Below, piece after piece: positions 6,201 through 6,481 of a stretch of 6,481 nt of DNA (the stretch's first letter is position 1; each line of letters opens with the position of its first letter). This stretch comes from an uncultured Oscillospiraceae bacterium (GTDB lineage Bacteria > Bacillota_A > Clostridia > Oscillospirales > Oscillospiraceae). The notes beneath the pieces were generated by a model. That model was not told the DNA's origin. It saw nothing but the letters and a program-made list of their open reading frames with translations, and did not search any database. The stretch is from positions 1-6,481 of the forward strand of contig CAJUAW010000143.1 of NCBI GenBank assembly GCA_910584605.1. The letters are read 5' to 3'. The position numbers were made by a program, and so were the translations under genes.

Positions 6201-6481
6201 GCGTTCCAATATAAAACCGCCAGAGGAAATCCACCGCCTCCTCCGCATAGTCAATGCCGATGCGTTTGCCGGTGCGCACCGCCTCAGAGGCGGGAGGCTG
6301 TCCCTCGCAGACGTACAGTCCGCCCTCCGGGGCGGTGAGATCCAGGCCGTTCTGGGTCCGGGTGAGGGCCAGCCCCCTGCACAGCTTGCCTGGGCCGTTG
6401 AGAAAATTCTTTCTCTGGTAGGCATTCAGCTCATTTTCCTTGCAATGGAAGCGGTTCTTTGCTATAATATCTCCGTTTTCG
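6184..6481 (-). CDS. 3-methyladenine DNA glycosylase (AAG/MPG family), 5' part beyond window
   Basis: The minus strand is open from the window edge to a TAA at 6186-6184, giving the last 98 residues of a family whose members are about 190-210 long. The visible part carries family strings: NFLNGPGKLCRGLALTRTQN (residues 25-44 of the visible part), then GLDLT and the C-terminal RIGIDYAEEAVDFLWRFYI (73-91). The family excises alkylated purines such as 3-methyladenine and hypoxanthine, starting base-excision repair. The catalytic Glu and the intercalating Tyr lie in the missing N-terminal half, so activity cannot be judged. The first visible ~25 codons are noticeably more AT-rich than the rest. 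The stop codon lies in the loop of the bidirectional terminator, so the last codons (KQGP) form one arm of its stem. Confidence 0.9.
   Translation of the reverse strand, partial: ENGDIIAKNRFHCKENELNAYQRKNFLNGPGKLCRGLALTRTQNGLDLTAPEGGLYVCEGQPPASEAVRTGKRIGIDYAEEAVDFLWRFYIGTQKQGP

Noticed and set aside
5928..6425. 165-residue minus-strand frame at the right end
   Set aside because: It is out of frame with the glycosylase family match and runs across a terminator, the small gene and the promoter.
6463..6468. TATAAT on the plus strand near the right edge
   Set aside because: It lies within the glycosylase coding region, no gene follows it in the window, and no -35 box is evident.
1..6481. tRNA, rRNA, riboswitch, CRISPR array or transposase
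   Set aside because: I looked for cloverleaf arms, regularly spaced repeats and transposase motifs and saw none; almost all the sequence is explained by the genes listed.

Overview
The window is a GC-rich, densely coded stretch that most resembles a gut clostridial genome of the Oscillospiraceae type (Flavonifractor/Oscillibacter-like). This rests on high-GC codon use, Shine-Dalgarno-led genes, a Gram-positive-style MacB transporter with an extracellular adaptor, a three-SLH-repeat surface protein, and a short XRE regulator. The assignment is from recall and style, not a database match. The left edge is not biological: bases 4-37 are the standard Illumina read-2 adapter and bases 1-3 are probably the end of an index. 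This is therefore a contig end, and the first gene is truncated and fused to adapter.

Region 38-5515 is one plus-strand operon of four genes: a 5'-truncated HlyD/MacA-type adaptor (38-1161), a MacB/LolD-type ABC ATPase (1170-1865), a MacB/FtsX-type permease (1862-3157, ATGA overlap) and a secreted 780-residue SLH protein (3173-5515). It ends in a strong intrinsic terminator (5531-5560). The first three encode a complete efflux/export ABC assembly. The SLH protein has three N-terminal SLH repeats and then about eight degenerate modules of roughly 65 residues, which I do not recognise as a named domain. Its tight coupling to the transporter suggests a shared role at the cell envelope.

Region 5564-6170 is a small regulatory unit. 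A minus-strand XRE-family HTH protein (5564-5890) lies divergent to a 46-residue plus-strand protein (6030-6170) across an AT-rich 139-bp gap. The gap has a perfect consensus sigma-A promoter (TTGACA, 17 bp, TATAAT) and a 15-bp palindrome touching its -35 box. The likely logic is repression of the small gene by the XRE protein.

Region 6184-6481 holds the C-terminal half of a 3-methyladenine DNA glycosylase (AAG/MPG family) on the minus strand, running off the right edge. It converges on the 46-residue gene, and both share a bidirectional terminator (6170-6200) whose loop contains the glycosylase stop codon. No RNA genes, CRISPR arrays, insertion sequences or attachment sites were seen.
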